Part shown: positions 53,219 through 61,360 of the stretch, piece by piece | Layout of the letters: each line of letters opens with the position of its first letter | Position numbering within the stretch: the stretch's first letter is position 1 | Origin: Paenibacillus sp. FSL H3-0469 | GTDB lineage: Bacteria > Bacillota > Bacilli > Paenibacillales > Paenibacillaceae | DNA length: 64,000 nt | Direction of reading: 5' to 3' | NCBI RefSeq assembly: GCF_038051945.1 | Contig: NZ_CP150302.1 | Coordinates: 5,146,001 to 5,210,000 of the forward strand | Position numbers and translations under genes: made by a program | Notes under the pieces: generated by a model | What the model saw: only the letters and a program-made list of their open reading frames with translations | The model's database searches: none | What the model was told of the DNA's origin: nothing

Positions 53219-53812
53219 ATGGGGGGCATCAAGGAGTACAAGAACGGGAAGGTTTCTGTAAACCGGGAGCAGATTGAATATCATGTAGAGAAGATTCTGG
53301 AATTAATCGGTGAGGATACCAGCCGTGAAGGCCTACTGGAAACACCGGCCAGAGTGACCCGGATGTATGAAGAGATCTTCGGCGGTTATTCCGTTGATCC
53401 GCGCGAAGCGCTGGGCGTAACCTTCGACGAGTCTCATGAAGAGCTGGTCATTGTGAAGGATATTGTCTACTATAGCCAATGCGAGCATCACATGGCTCCA
53501 TTCTTCGGCAAGGTGCATATCGGCTATGTTCCCAGCGGCCGCATTGCCGGACTCAGCAAGCTGGCCCGGCTCGTAGAAGCGGTCAGCCGCCGGTTACAGG
53601 TGCAGGAACGTATCACAGCCCAGATCGCCGACATCATGACCGAGGTGCTGAATCCGCACGGTGTCATGGTTGTAGTCGAAGGGGAGCATCTGTGCATGTG
53701 TGCCCGGGGCGTGAAGAAGCCGGGCAGTAAGACGGTTACGATGGCCACCCGCGGCTCATTCCGCGAGGACGCTGCGGCAAGAGCAGAGTTCCTGGCCCTG
53801 ATCAAGGAATAG
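53219..53812 (+). CDS. folE: GTP cyclohydrolase I
   Basis: This 197-residue enzyme converts GTP to dihydroneopterin triphosphate, the first step of folate synthesis. It has the Zn and active-site segments YYSQCEHHMAPFFGKVHIGYVPSGRIAGLSKLAR and EGEHLCMCARGVKKPGSKTVT. ATG 53219 is chosen from AAGGAGGG 9-16 bases upstream; in-frame GTG 53198 would swallow that site. In some organisms FolE also supplies queuosine precursors, which may explain its nearness to queG, although this is inference. Confidence 0.96.
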   Translation: MGGIKEYKNGKVSVNREQIEYHVEKILELIGEDTSREGLLETPARVTRMYEEIFGGYSVDPREALGVTFDESHEELVIVKDIVYYSQCEHHMAPFFGKVHIGYVPSGRIAGLSKLARLVEAVSRRLQVQERITAQIADIMTEVLNPHGVMVVVEGEHLCMCARGVKKPGSKTVTMATRGSFREDAAARAEFLALIKE

Positions 53813-53822
53813 GAACGGATAA

Positions 53823-53861
53823 GCCCGCCTGCCACTTCGACAGTGGCGGCGGGCTTTTTTT
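53823..53861 (+). terminator. Strong terminator after folE
   Basis: GCCCGCC (53823-53829) and GGCGGGC (53848-53854), with an inner CCACT/AGTGG stem, followed by TTTTTTT (53855-53861). Confidence 0.95.
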
Positions 53862-53904
53862 GCGCGGGGAATGCGTGGGGCGACACGCCACAGCTTCTAA
53901 TAAA

Positions 53905-54105
53905 TTTAGAAAAATCCTGCAAGAAGTACAACAATGCTGTCCGATAGAAGCGCCCTATGCGGAAATCATGCACGAAATGCAACAAATGCAGCGCTAACTT
54001 GCTATAAGCACCTAAATTCCTGCAAATGATACAACAATACACCGCAACCAGTCATATTTCTAGAAAAATCCTGCAAAAATTGCAACAATGCTGCCTCAAA
54101 CAAGC
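53905..54105. repeat. Four-unit tandem repeat array of 51-52 bp (second family)
   Basis: Copies of TCCTGCAaaAAnTaCAACAAtgc begin at 53915, 53966, 54018 and 54069 (intervals 51, 52, 51). Units 1 and 4 also share AGAAAAA directly before TCCTGC. The rest of the interval is weakly conserved. It lies between folE and the SOD fusion, within a gene-free 418-base stretch; the remaining bases (54106-54230) show nothing recognisable. Confidence 0.85.
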
Positions 54106-54230
54106 GGTCAGTGAGAGTGAATGCCCTCAGAATTGACCATAGAAATAGATACGCAGAACACCGCCATGAGAGGGGAAAATCCATCAGGATTTATGCGGCA
54201 TGCGGCGGAAACCGAAGACACCACAGAGCC

Positions 54231-55418
54231 TTAGAAAGGCTCCCAGACCAGCTTGCGGGCAGCCCCGTAGCGCTCGGCGACATAAGGCCAGTTGACGACT
54301 CTCCACCAGTCCTGGATGTAATCGGCGCGGTTGTTCTGATGCTTGAGGTAATAGGCATGCTCCCACACATCGAGTGCCAGCAGCGGAACGACATCCCATT
54401 GGGACAGGTTCTGATGCTTCTCAGCCGTCAGAATCTCCAGTCTGCGGCTGCGCGGGCTCCAGACCAAGAGGGTCCATCCGCCGCCCTCGACTTTACCCGC
54501 GGCCTCAGTGAACTGGGCCTTGAAGGCTTCGTAGCTTCCAAAGCTGCGTTCTATGGCGTCCAGCAGGGCACCGGAGGGCCGGCCGCCTCCTTGCGGGGAC
54601 ATGACATTCCAGAAGATCGTATGCAGATAGTGTCCGGCCCCATTGAAAGCAAGCTCCCGCTCCCAATGCTTAACCAGATCGAAGTCGCCGCTCAGGCGCG
54701 CTTCCGCCAGCTTGTTCTCCGCCTTGTTCAGGCCGTCTACATAGCTCTGGTGATGCTTGTCGTGATGGATGATCATCGTCTTCTCGTCAATATACGGCTC
54801 CAGTGCATTATAAGCATAAGGCAGAGGGGGAAGCGTATGCCCGCCGATGGGAACCGGGCCTGCCTCGCGGGATTCCCATAACGGAACTGCGAAGCTTCCT
54901 GTTCCCTGAAGACTTTCTCCGCTTGCAGCCGGAGCGGGTGAAGGAGCGGCTTCAGCCTGCGCCGGCGGATTCATCCGCAGCATCCCGGGCCCGTAGTCCG
55001 CAGGGGTCAGAGCAGCCAGCACAGCGAGGAAGTATTCAGACTCCCGGATGAAGTGCAGCAGCGTGGTTCCTGCCAGGGGGAAGGCATTGACGGCGGCGCT
55101 GGCTGCCTTCATGGCCTTAAGATGCCTGATGAATTCGGCGGATTGGTCGCAGGCGGTGTGCAGCAGCAGCCCGGCTTCGGCGGATGGACTCCCGGGACCG
55201 CCAGTGTCCGGTGCCTGCGGAGTGGAAAGCAGATGCTGGGCCGCCTGTTCTGTAGCCAGGAATACAATGGCCCAGTCCTCCAGCAGCTTCACATAAGGCT
55301 CCTCCAGGCGTGGGATGATCTGGATTAGAACCTCGGCATGCTCCTTCTCCTGTTTTTTCCAGAAGGCGATTTCCCCTAGAATCTGTACTGGCGGCGGTGC
55401 AACGAATACATATGGCAT
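54231..55418 (-). CDS. DUF2935-superoxide dismutase fusion
   Basis: Residues about 1-140 form a helical domain (FWKKQEKEHAEVLIQIIPRLEEPYVKLLEDWAIVF, with DUF2935-like character). A Pro/Ala/Ser-rich linker (about 150-190) leads to a C-terminal Fe/Mn SOD domain with all ligands: LPYAYNALEPYIDEKTMIIHHDKHHQSYVD, ELAFNGAGHYLHTIFW and LDVWEHAYYL. It is a different paralogue from sodA, similar in kind to Bacillus SodF. No signal peptide is seen. AGGACGGGAGGAC lies upstream of ATG. The role of the helical domain is unknown. Confidence 0.88.
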   Translation of the reverse strand: MPYVFVAPPPVQILGEIAFWKKQEKEHAEVLIQIIPRLEEPYVKLLEDWAIVFLATEQAAQHLLSTPQAPDTGGPGSPSAEAGLLLHTACDQSAEFIRHLKAMKAASAAVNAFPLAGTTLLHFIRESEYFLAVLAALTPADYGPGMLRMNPPAQAEAAPSPAPAASGESLQGTGSFAVPLWESREAGPVPIGGHTLPPLPYAYNALEPYIDEKTMIIHHDKHHQSYVDGLNKAENKLAEARLSGDFDLVKHWERELAFNGAGHYLHTIFWNVMSPQGGGRPSGALLDAIERSFGSYEAFKAQFTEAAGKVEGGGWTLLVWSPRSRRLEILTAEKHQNLSQWDVVPLLALDVWEHAYYLKHQNNRADYIQDWWRVVNWPYVAERYGAARKLVWEPF

Positions 55419-55541
55419 GACATGTAGTCCTCCCGTCCTAAAGTTTCATCGGTCCATTATATGCGGGAGAGGAACAGCTTATGAGACTAGCCTGTGCGGG
55501 GAATCGCGGTGGACTGAAGGTCCTGGTGCCACGCACAGTAA

Positions 55542-55588
55542 AAGGCATGCACAGAATGTATCACAAGATACATCTGCACATGCCTTAG
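55542..55588. terminator. Hairpin after the anchored hydrolase gene
   Basis: AAGGCATG pairs with CATGCCTT, enclosing a second stem GAATGTATC/GATACATC. It lies between two minus-strand genes (ends 55605 and start 55418) and probably ends the upstream one. Confidence 0.55.
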
Positions 55589-55604
55589 GGTAACGATAAG
55601 AAGC

Positions 55605-56645
55605 TTATTTGCTTGCGGTTGGATTGCTGTGGCTCCCGCCGATCTGGGCCAGCTGTACATTCCCGAGAAAAGCGGATACCCGCCGCAGATACTCACGCGG
55701 GTGCTCGCGGAACAGCAGCTCATGATGGCTGTTCTCCACAATCCATGAATCCGAATACGGATTGCTCTGGTTCGCCGCCAGCTCCTCGGCAATCGGATAA
55801 GGTGCCTTATCGTCCTTAGTGCCATGCATGAACAGCACCGGGAACGGATAATCCTCCGATTTGACCTTGGAATAAGGAATCTGATTCAGTCCTGTGCCGT
55901 TCAGCACCGGGAAGAGCATCTCCATAATCTCCAGCGAAGGCTGGCGGGGAAGATTGATGTTCTGCTTGATGTTATGGTACAGGGTGTCCGGCTCCAGCAG
56001 GAAGGTGCTGTCCAAAATCATCGCATCCACATCTTTGGTTACAAGTCCTGCCTGCAGGGCGGTGCCTGCGCCCATCGAGAAGCCCCAGACCACAATCTGG
56101 TCTGCCCCCTGCTCCTTGGCGAACTCAATGGCTCCGAGCAGCTGCTGGGATTCCTTTTTGCCGCCGGTTGCGATATCCCTGTCGGTCTTGGAGGCGAAGC
56201 CGTAGTCGAACATGACGACATTGAATCTCAGGCTGTGCGCATAGTGGGCCAGATCATACATGGGAACCCAGCTCTCTTCGCGGTTTGCGCCGTAGCCGTG
56301 ACTGAAGACAATGGTCTTGGTAGCTCCCTTGGAAGGAATATACCATCCCTCCATCATCCGGCTGCCGTCCTTGGCAGGGAAGCTGATATCCTCGTAAGCG
56401 AGCCCCTTGGCCTGATAAGGATTGGAGTAGAGCGGGGCTACGGTAGGATTCGAGAGTACCCAGGCGATATAGGCATGCAGAGCGATGAAGCAGAATACAA
56501 AGAAGAAGAATACGGATAACAGCAGGGCCACAATGATGTGCTTGACGCGTATCATCCGAATCGGAATTAAGGTTGACGAAGCAGGCTTATCCTCGTTAGG
56601 CATACGGGAGACCGGCGCGCCGGGATGACTAGTTGCCAGATTCAT
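55605..56645 (-). CDS. Membrane-anchored alpha/beta hydrolase
   Basis: This 346-residue protein has a membrane helix (about residues 37-62) after a short cytosolic tail, placing the hydrolase domain outside. The domain shows FSHGYGANREESW, the nucleophile elbow GFSMGAGTA (Ser at about 173), LFMHGTKDDKAPY (Asp) and ENSHHELLF (His). It resembles extracellular-facing BAAT/YqkD-type hydrolases. The substrate is unknown. AGGAGGGGACC is upstream of ATG. Confidence 0.82.
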   Translation of the reverse strand: MNLATSHPGAPVSRMPNEDKPASSTLIPIRMIRVKHIIVALLLSVFFFFVFCFIALHAYIAWVLSNPTVAPLYSNPYQAKGLAYEDISFPAKDGSRMMEGWYIPSKGATKTIVFSHGYGANREESWVPMYDLAHYAHSLRFNVVMFDYGFASKTDRDIATGGKKESQQLLGAIEFAKEQGADQIVVWGFSMGAGTALQAGLVTKDVDAMILDSTFLLEPDTLYHNIKQNINLPRQPSLEIMEMLFPVLNGTGLNQIPYSKVKSEDYPFPVLFMHGTKDDKAPYPIAEELAANQSNPYSDSWIVENSHHELLFREHPREYLRRVSAFLGNVQLAQIGGSHSNPTASK

Positions 56646-56812
56646 AAGGTCCCCTCCTGGAAAAATTCAAGATTCAGAGCATGAATAGTTCATATATTTA
56701 ATCGTAAATTTATGCCCTTACAAAGTCAATGGAAATGGTTCTTTTGTAATGTAACTGTAAACTGCGGACGGCTGATTATGGATACGGAATCTGCTGGACT
56801 TTATTTAGGCTT

Positions 56813-56841
56813 TTGCACTAAGATAGGGATATCTTAATAAT
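56813..56841 (+). promoter_or_regulatory. Promoter with palindromic spacer upstream of the IclR gene
   Basis: TTGCAC (56813-56818), a 17-base spacer and AATAAT (56836-56841). The spacer holds AAGATA-GGGA-TATCTT (56820-56835), a dyad with perfect 6-bp arms that could be the IclR protein's own operator. Confidence 0.5.
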
Positions 56842-56888
56842 TATGTAACCGGGTTTCAATAGGTGAAACATGTGAAGGGGAGATCGGG

Positions 56889-57641
56889 GTGGAAGACCGG
56901 AAGCTGACTGTACGCGCCGTAGAACGTGCGCTGGATATATTACTGTGCTTTACTCAGGATAATGATGATTATGACCTTAGTCTCACGGAGATCTCTGCGA
57001 AGATCGGCCTGCATAAAAGCACAGTGCACCGTCTGTTGACTACACTGGAGGAGAAGGGCTTCCTGCAGCGGGACGAGGGGACTGACAAATACCGCCTGGG
57101 TATCCGCATCTGGGAGCTGTCCACACATCTTCCGACGCTGAACGAGCCGGCGGCTCTTCTGCTGCCCGCCATGGAGCGGCTGCGCGACCGCCTGGGCGAG
57201 ACAGTCAGCCTGTATCTGCGCGACAATCTGGAGCGTGTGCGCATTCAGGCGGTGCAGAGCCGCCAGGCTATCCGCCGGGTAGCCCAGATCGGTGCAAGGC
57301 TGCCGCTCTCGGTAGGCGCATCCAGCAAGGTGCTGGCTGCTTACGCGCCGCCTGAAGTGCAGGTCAGGCTGCTGGCCGACCCCGCATGGCCGGACAGCGT
57401 AGACCGCAGCCTGTACCTGGAGCAGCTGAAGGAGATTACCCGCCGCGGCTATGCGACCAGCTTCGAGGAACGGGAGCCGGGAGCGGCAGCCGTGGCTGTG
57501 CCCATCGCCGGCCGGGCCGGGGGCGTGGTAGCAGCGCTCTCGCTGTCCGGCCCGGTCAGCCGTCTGTCGCGGGAGACTCTGGAGGAATATGCTGTCATTT
57601 TAGCTGAGGCCGCTGCTGAAATGGGCCTAATGATGAGCTGA
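56889..57641 (+). CDS. IclR-family transcriptional regulator
   Basis: This 250-residue regulator has an N-terminal winged helix (LTVRAVERALDILLCF, LSLTEISAKIGLHKSTVHRLLTTLEEKGFLQRD) and an effector domain (about 75-250) with LPLSVGASSKVLAAYAP and REPGAAAVAVPI. No adjacent catabolic operon points to a ligand. GTG start follows GGGGAGATC. The upstream dyad at 56820-56835 suggests autoregulation. Confidence 0.93.
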   Translation: MEDRKLTVRAVERALDILLCFTQDNDDYDLSLTEISAKIGLHKSTVHRLLTTLEEKGFLQRDEGTDKYRLGIRIWELSTHLPTLNEPAALLLPAMERLRDRLGETVSLYLRDNLERVRIQAVQSRQAIRRVAQIGARLPLSVGASSKVLAAYAPPEVQVRLLADPAWPDSVDRSLYLEQLKEITRRGYATSFEEREPGAAAVAVPIAGRAGGVVAALSLSGPVSRLSRETLEEYAVILAEAAAEMGLMMS

Positions 57642-57806
57642 GCTGGAGGCCTCCGGCAGCAGATCCGCGCAGGAAAACTTTAGGAAATGCAGGCTATTCA
57701 GCCTTCGACATTCATTGTATATCTAGTTAAAATGGACTATCATTAGTAATGATTAGCTAAATTGAGATTGAAGAAATAAGAGGAATCCAGTGCACGAGGT
57801 GATGGG

Positions 57807-60026
57807 ATGAAAGTAGTTATACCCGATTCACTGATGGGAGAAATTCAAGAGCTCCAGGATACGTTCGGCTCTGTTACGGGTCAGGCGCTTGTGCTTACGG
57901 ATCAGGCCGGGAATGTGGTTACCCGCCCAACGCTGTCCGGAATATTCTATCAGAAGATGTTTAAATCTTTACAGGTCATAGAGCGGCCCTTCGAGCCTGC
58001 ATTGCTCAGATTGGGCCCCTTATCATATCCTGCCATACTTGAGGAGTGGGTCCCCGGGCTGAAGTATGTGGTCAGTCCGCTGGTTCCTGACTATGGACAG
58101 ACGTACTATTTATGGTCCGGCTTATATATGGAAGAAGGCACCCGCGGGCTTGTGCTGCAGGCGTTCGAGGCCAAGATGCGGAATCACCCTGACTATGACA
58201 TGCTGAAGGATGTACTGGCCGTCATGCCTGAGCTTAGCCGGGAAGGCATCGTCAGCATCAGGGGGAAATTGAGTGTGCTCGGGAATGTGCTCTCCAAATT
58301 GCTGGCGGGGTGCGCAGTGAAGCCGCTGGAACAGAGACGGGGTCTGCTGATTTCCCAGCTGTTATCCAATCTGGAGAGTGAGTTCCTGAAGATAGAGGTT
58401 GTGCTGCAGCAGATGGCCGGTACGTTATCTGATGCAGAGCTGTATGCCTTTGCCCAAGAGGAGGAGGCCGGCCAGTTCAAGGTGAAATATTCTGCCGGCA
58501 AAGAAGCAGGACTCCTCATGAATGCCGGGTTCCAGCAAGGAGACGGTTTTCTGGGGCAGGCAGTTCTGGGCATGGAGCCCAGGCATTGGCAGAGCGTTGC
58601 CCAAGATTCGAGATCGTTATTCTTCACCCAGCGCGGGATGACGCAGCCGGAATATTTGTCATGCTATCCGGTGAGAATTCACAGCGGGAAGAGAGCGTTG
58701 CTGCTCGCTGTGGGCTTTGGGAAGAGCCGCCTGATACAGGACTATGCCCAGTACGAGCAGAATGTTACTGCGCTCCTGGGCTTATCCGGACGGGGAGAGC
58801 AGCTGGTACAGCGTGAAGCCCTGCGCAGGGAGGCCACCCTGCGTTTGAAGGAAGCTGCCCGCCTGCTGCCGCAGGCCGCATCCACACAGGAGCTGGGCGC
58901 CGGGCTGCTGGATATGATTATGGGCATGCCTTTCTTCCCGTCATCGGTGCTCGTATTCTTCGAGGAGCAGCCGGACGATACCCATTACGCCAAGGGGTGG
59001 AGGACGGAGGAGATTATGCCGTATGTCCAGGACCTCCAGTCCCGTTACTCCTCGCAGGCCTTTCTCTCTTCTGCGATCATCAACGGGGAGGTGGAGGGGC
59101 AGGTCCTGCTCGAATGTCCGCTGATTGCCGAGAAGGTATTCAAGGGCATTCTGTCTGTGGGCTTCAGACGCCGCAGCGAAGCTGAGGAGTGGCTGTCCTT
59201 AACGGGCTGTCTTGCCAGTCTGGCGAGCACTTCGATCCGTCTGATCGAGAAGGAAGCCAGACATATGAAGCAGGCAGGGGTCTTCACCAGCCAGACGCTT
59301 CATTATCTCCAGCTCAGTAATCCCGAGCTGCACCGCCTGTCGGCAGAGGCTTCTGCTATGGCGTATGAGCTTGCCCGTTATACAGGGCTGCCGGAGCGGG
59401 AGTCAGAGCAGATGAGAACGGCTGCGCTGCTGGCTCCGTTCAGGCTGGAATTCCTGCATGGGTACGGATTCTACCTGGAAGAGCTTTCTTTGCTGAAGCA
59501 GGTGGACCAGTTTGCTTCGTTCTATTTTGAGATCAATAAGCCTTCGGTCTCTGTCACTGCCCAACTGCTCGTGCTGGTGCTTCATCATTCAGGCAAAGGC
59601 GCAGACAAGGAGCTGCTGGCGGACGCGGATCTGGAGTGGCTGAACCCCTCCCGCTTCTATCTGGATGACCATGTGGTCGGGGAGCTATACACTGAGCCGC
59701 GCAATACCTTCCAATCCTTTTTGCGCAGCCGCTCGGAAGCGATGCCCGTCAAAAGAGGTGTGTCTGCAGGGAAGCTGCTGAACAGTACAGCGCTGAAGAC
59801 GCCCAAGGAGGAATGGGGAATCTCACCGCGTGAGGAGGAAGTGCTGGAGCTGATTATTCTGGGCAAGACGAATAAGGAGATTGCCAGCGCCTTGTTTATC
59901 AGCGAGCATACCGTCAAGAATCATCTAAGCCGCATTTTTAATAAAATGAACGTAACGGACCGTTCACAGATCATAGCTCTGGTCTATAAAAGAATATTCG
60001 ATTCCGAACGTATCGAGATGTCCTGA
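57807..60026 (+). CDS. LuxR-type regulator with PocR/GAF-like sensor domains
   Basis: This 739-residue protein has an N-terminal PocR-like segment (about 7-115: IQELQDTFGSVTGQALVLTDQAGNVVTRP), two GAF-like regions (about 190-330 and 350-480), a helical region (about 490-620) and a C-terminal LuxR HTH (about 672-735: SPREEEVLELIILGKTNKEIASALFISEHTVKNHL). It is a single-component regulator, likely responding to a small ligand. The PocR-type cysteines are missing. The IclR gene lies upstream with 165 bp between; no clear target is adjacent. ATG has GAGGTGATGGG directly upstream. Confidence 0.82.
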   Translation: MKVVIPDSLMGEIQELQDTFGSVTGQALVLTDQAGNVVTRPTLSGIFYQKMFKSLQVIERPFEPALLRLGPLSYPAILEEWVPGLKYVVSPLVPDYGQTYYLWSGLYMEEGTRGLVLQAFEAKMRNHPDYDMLKDVLAVMPELSREGIVSIRGKLSVLGNVLSKLLAGCAVKPLEQRRGLLISQLLSNLESEFLKIEVVLQQMAGTLSDAELYAFAQEEEAGQFKVKYSAGKEAGLLMNAGFQQGDGFLGQAVLGMEPRHWQSVAQDSRSLFFTQRGMTQPEYLSCYPVRIHSGKRALLLAVGFGKSRLIQDYAQYEQNVTALLGLSGRGEQLVQREALRREATLRLKEAARLLPQAASTQELGAGLLDMIMGMPFFPSSVLVFFEEQPDDTHYAKGWRTEEIMPYVQDLQSRYSSQAFLSSAIINGEVEGQVLLECPLIAEKVFKGILSVGFRRRSEAEEWLSLTGCLASLASTSIRLIEKEARHMKQAGVFTSQTLHYLQLSNPELHRLSAEASAMAYELARYTGLPERESEQMRTAALLAPFRLEFLHGYGFYLEELSLLKQVDQFASFYFEINKPSVSVTAQLLVLVLHHSGKGADKELLADADLEWLNPSRFYLDDHVVGELYTEPRNTFQSFLRSRSEAMPVKRGVSAGKLLNSTALKTPKEEWGISPREEEVLELIILGKTNKEIASALFISEHTVKNHLSRIFNKMNVTDRSQIIALVYKRIFDSERIEMS

Positions 60027-60073
60027 AGGTCTCCTGAGGCTGCGATAATTTATCCGCTTATTTCAGAGAAATG

Positions 60074-60105
60074 AAATCCCCTTTCCAGCGAAAGGGGATT
60101 TTTCG
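60074..60105 (+). terminator. Terminator after the LuxR-type gene
   Basis: AAATCCCCTTTC (60074-60085) and GAAAGGGGATTT (60090-60101) form a perfect 12-bp stem around CAGC. The stem ends in a T run. Confidence 0.9.
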
Positions 60106-60107
60106 CC

Positions 60108-60144
60108 GAAACGGTACCGTCCCTTAAAAGGACGGTACCGTTTC
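60108..60144. repeat. Dispersed dyad repeat, copy 2
   Basis: GAAACGGTACCGTCCCTT pairs with AAAAGGACGGTACCGTTTC, a nearly perfect dyad, followed by CACTTG. It is the reverse-oriented relative of the 49123-49162 element, sharing GGACGGTACCGTTTC and the flanking GTGGAAAC/GTTTCCAC. Confidence 0.75.
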
Positions 60145-60170
60145 CACTTGCTGCGGAAAAGTCCGGGGAG

Positions 60171-60219
60171 TTGTCAGTCTGCAAACTCTGTGATATATTA
60201 CTAATGATAATGATTATCA
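60171..60219 (+). promoter_or_regulatory. Promoter and Fur box of the siderophore-binding gene
   Basis: TTGTCA (60171-60176), a 17-base spacer and TATATT (60194-60199) make the promoter. TGATAATGATTATCA (60205-60219) is a perfect 7-1-7 Fur box covering the expected start site. Transcription should therefore rise under iron limitation. Confidence 0.85.
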
Positions 60220-60246
60220 ATATCATATATACATAGGGGGATTATC

Positions 60247-61266
60247 TTGCGATACTCTAAACAAAGTCTTGTCCTGATTGTTTTTACTCTCGTCATGGCT
60301 GTCCTGCTGGCAGCCTGCGGTTCATCGGCTAACTCCGGCTCTGGCTCCGGGACGGCAGCGAATGCACCTGCACCTGCAGCTTCTGAAGCACCCACGGCTG
60401 CTCCGGCTACTGGAAATTCTTCCGCTGAAGCAGAGATGGTTACTTTCCAGGATGGTGCCGGTGAGGTTCAAGTGCCTAAGAATCCACAGAGAATCGTGGA
60501 TACTACAGCCTTTTATACAGGATATCTCCTGGCGCTGGGTGTGAAGCCGGTAGGGGTCATGCAAGGAGCCAAGGATAGTCCGTATCTTGCAGAGATGCTT
60601 GAAGGGGCAGAAGGGCTTGGTGATGATGTCACCCCGGAGAATATCCTGGCCCTGGAACCTGACCTGATTATTGTGTATACCGGAACAGAAGGCATCGATA
60701 AGCTGAAGGAAATCGCGCCTGTGGTACAGATTAAATATGGCGCTAAGAATTATAAGGATCAGATGCTCGACTACGGCAAGCTGGTGAACAAAAATGATGA
60801 AGCCAAGGCCTGGATCGCCCAGTGGGAGGCCCGCATTGCTGAGTTGAAGCCGCAGGTACAGGCTGCTGTTGGCAATAAGACCGTATCCATCCTGAATCCA
60901 TATGCCAAGGGGCTGTATGTCTTCGGGCATAACTATGGCCGGGGCGGTGAGATTCTGTATGGTGAGTTCGGGCTGAAGGCTCCCGCAGAAGCGCAGAAGG
61001 AGGCCATCGACAGCGGAACAGGCTGGGCTTCCATTTCTATGGAGAAGCTGCCGGACTATGCCGGAGATATTATTTTCACCTGCCCATGGTCAGGGGATAC
61101 TACAGACCCGAAGATTGTCTATGACAATCCGCTGTGGAAGGGGCTTCCGGCGGTCAAGGCAGGAAATGTATTCCAGCTGAATCCTGCCGCCGATACGTAC
61201 AATGACCCGATCTCCCTGGAGAAACAGCTGGATTTCATTACGACCAGCCTGCTGTCGGTCAAATAG
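60247..61266 (+). CDS. Iron-siderophore ABC transporter substrate-binding lipoprotein (FhuD-like)
   Basis: This 339-residue lipoprotein has a lipobox LLAAC (about residue 21), an Ala/Pro/Ser linker and a class III binding fold: GEVQVPKNPQRIVDTTAFYTGYLLALGVKPVG, PENILALEPDLIIVYTG and a C-terminal DYAGDIIFTCPWS region. It would bind ferric hydroxamate-type siderophores outside the membrane. No permease or ATPase is adjacent, so it must use transporter parts from elsewhere. TTG start has AGGGGG six bases upstream. Confidence 0.9.
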   Translation: MRYSKQSLVLIVFTLVMAVLLAACGSSANSGSGSGTAANAPAPAASEAPTAAPATGNSSAEAEMVTFQDGAGEVQVPKNPQRIVDTTAFYTGYLLALGVKPVGVMQGAKDSPYLAEMLEGAEGLGDDVTPENILALEPDLIIVYTGTEGIDKLKEIAPVVQIKYGAKNYKDQMLDYGKLVNKNDEAKAWIAQWEARIAELKPQVQAAVGNKTVSILNPYAKGLYVFGHNYGRGGEILYGEFGLKAPAEAQKEAIDSGTGWASISMEKLPDYAGDIIFTCPWSGDTTDPKIVYDNPLWKGLPAVKAGNVFQLNPAADTYNDPISLEKQLDFITTSLLSVK

Positions 61267-61287
61267 GGCATTCCTGAATAAGACAAA

Positions 61288-61331
61288 AAGCTGCGCCGGT
61301 ATCAGACTGAAATCTGATACCGGCGCAGCTT
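61288..61331. terminator. Strong terminator between the siderophore-binding gene and aconitase
   Basis: A perfect 19-bp stem, AAGCTGCGCCGGTATCAGA (61288-61306) with its complement at 61313-61331 around CTGAAA, lies between converging genes. Confidence 0.85.
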
Positions 61332-61360
61332 GTATAATGATCTAGCCTTATGAAGCTGTC

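Noticed and set aside
54111..54881. Plus-strand open frame opposite the SOD fusion
   Set aside because: The minus-strand SOD motifs with all metal ligands fix the real gene.
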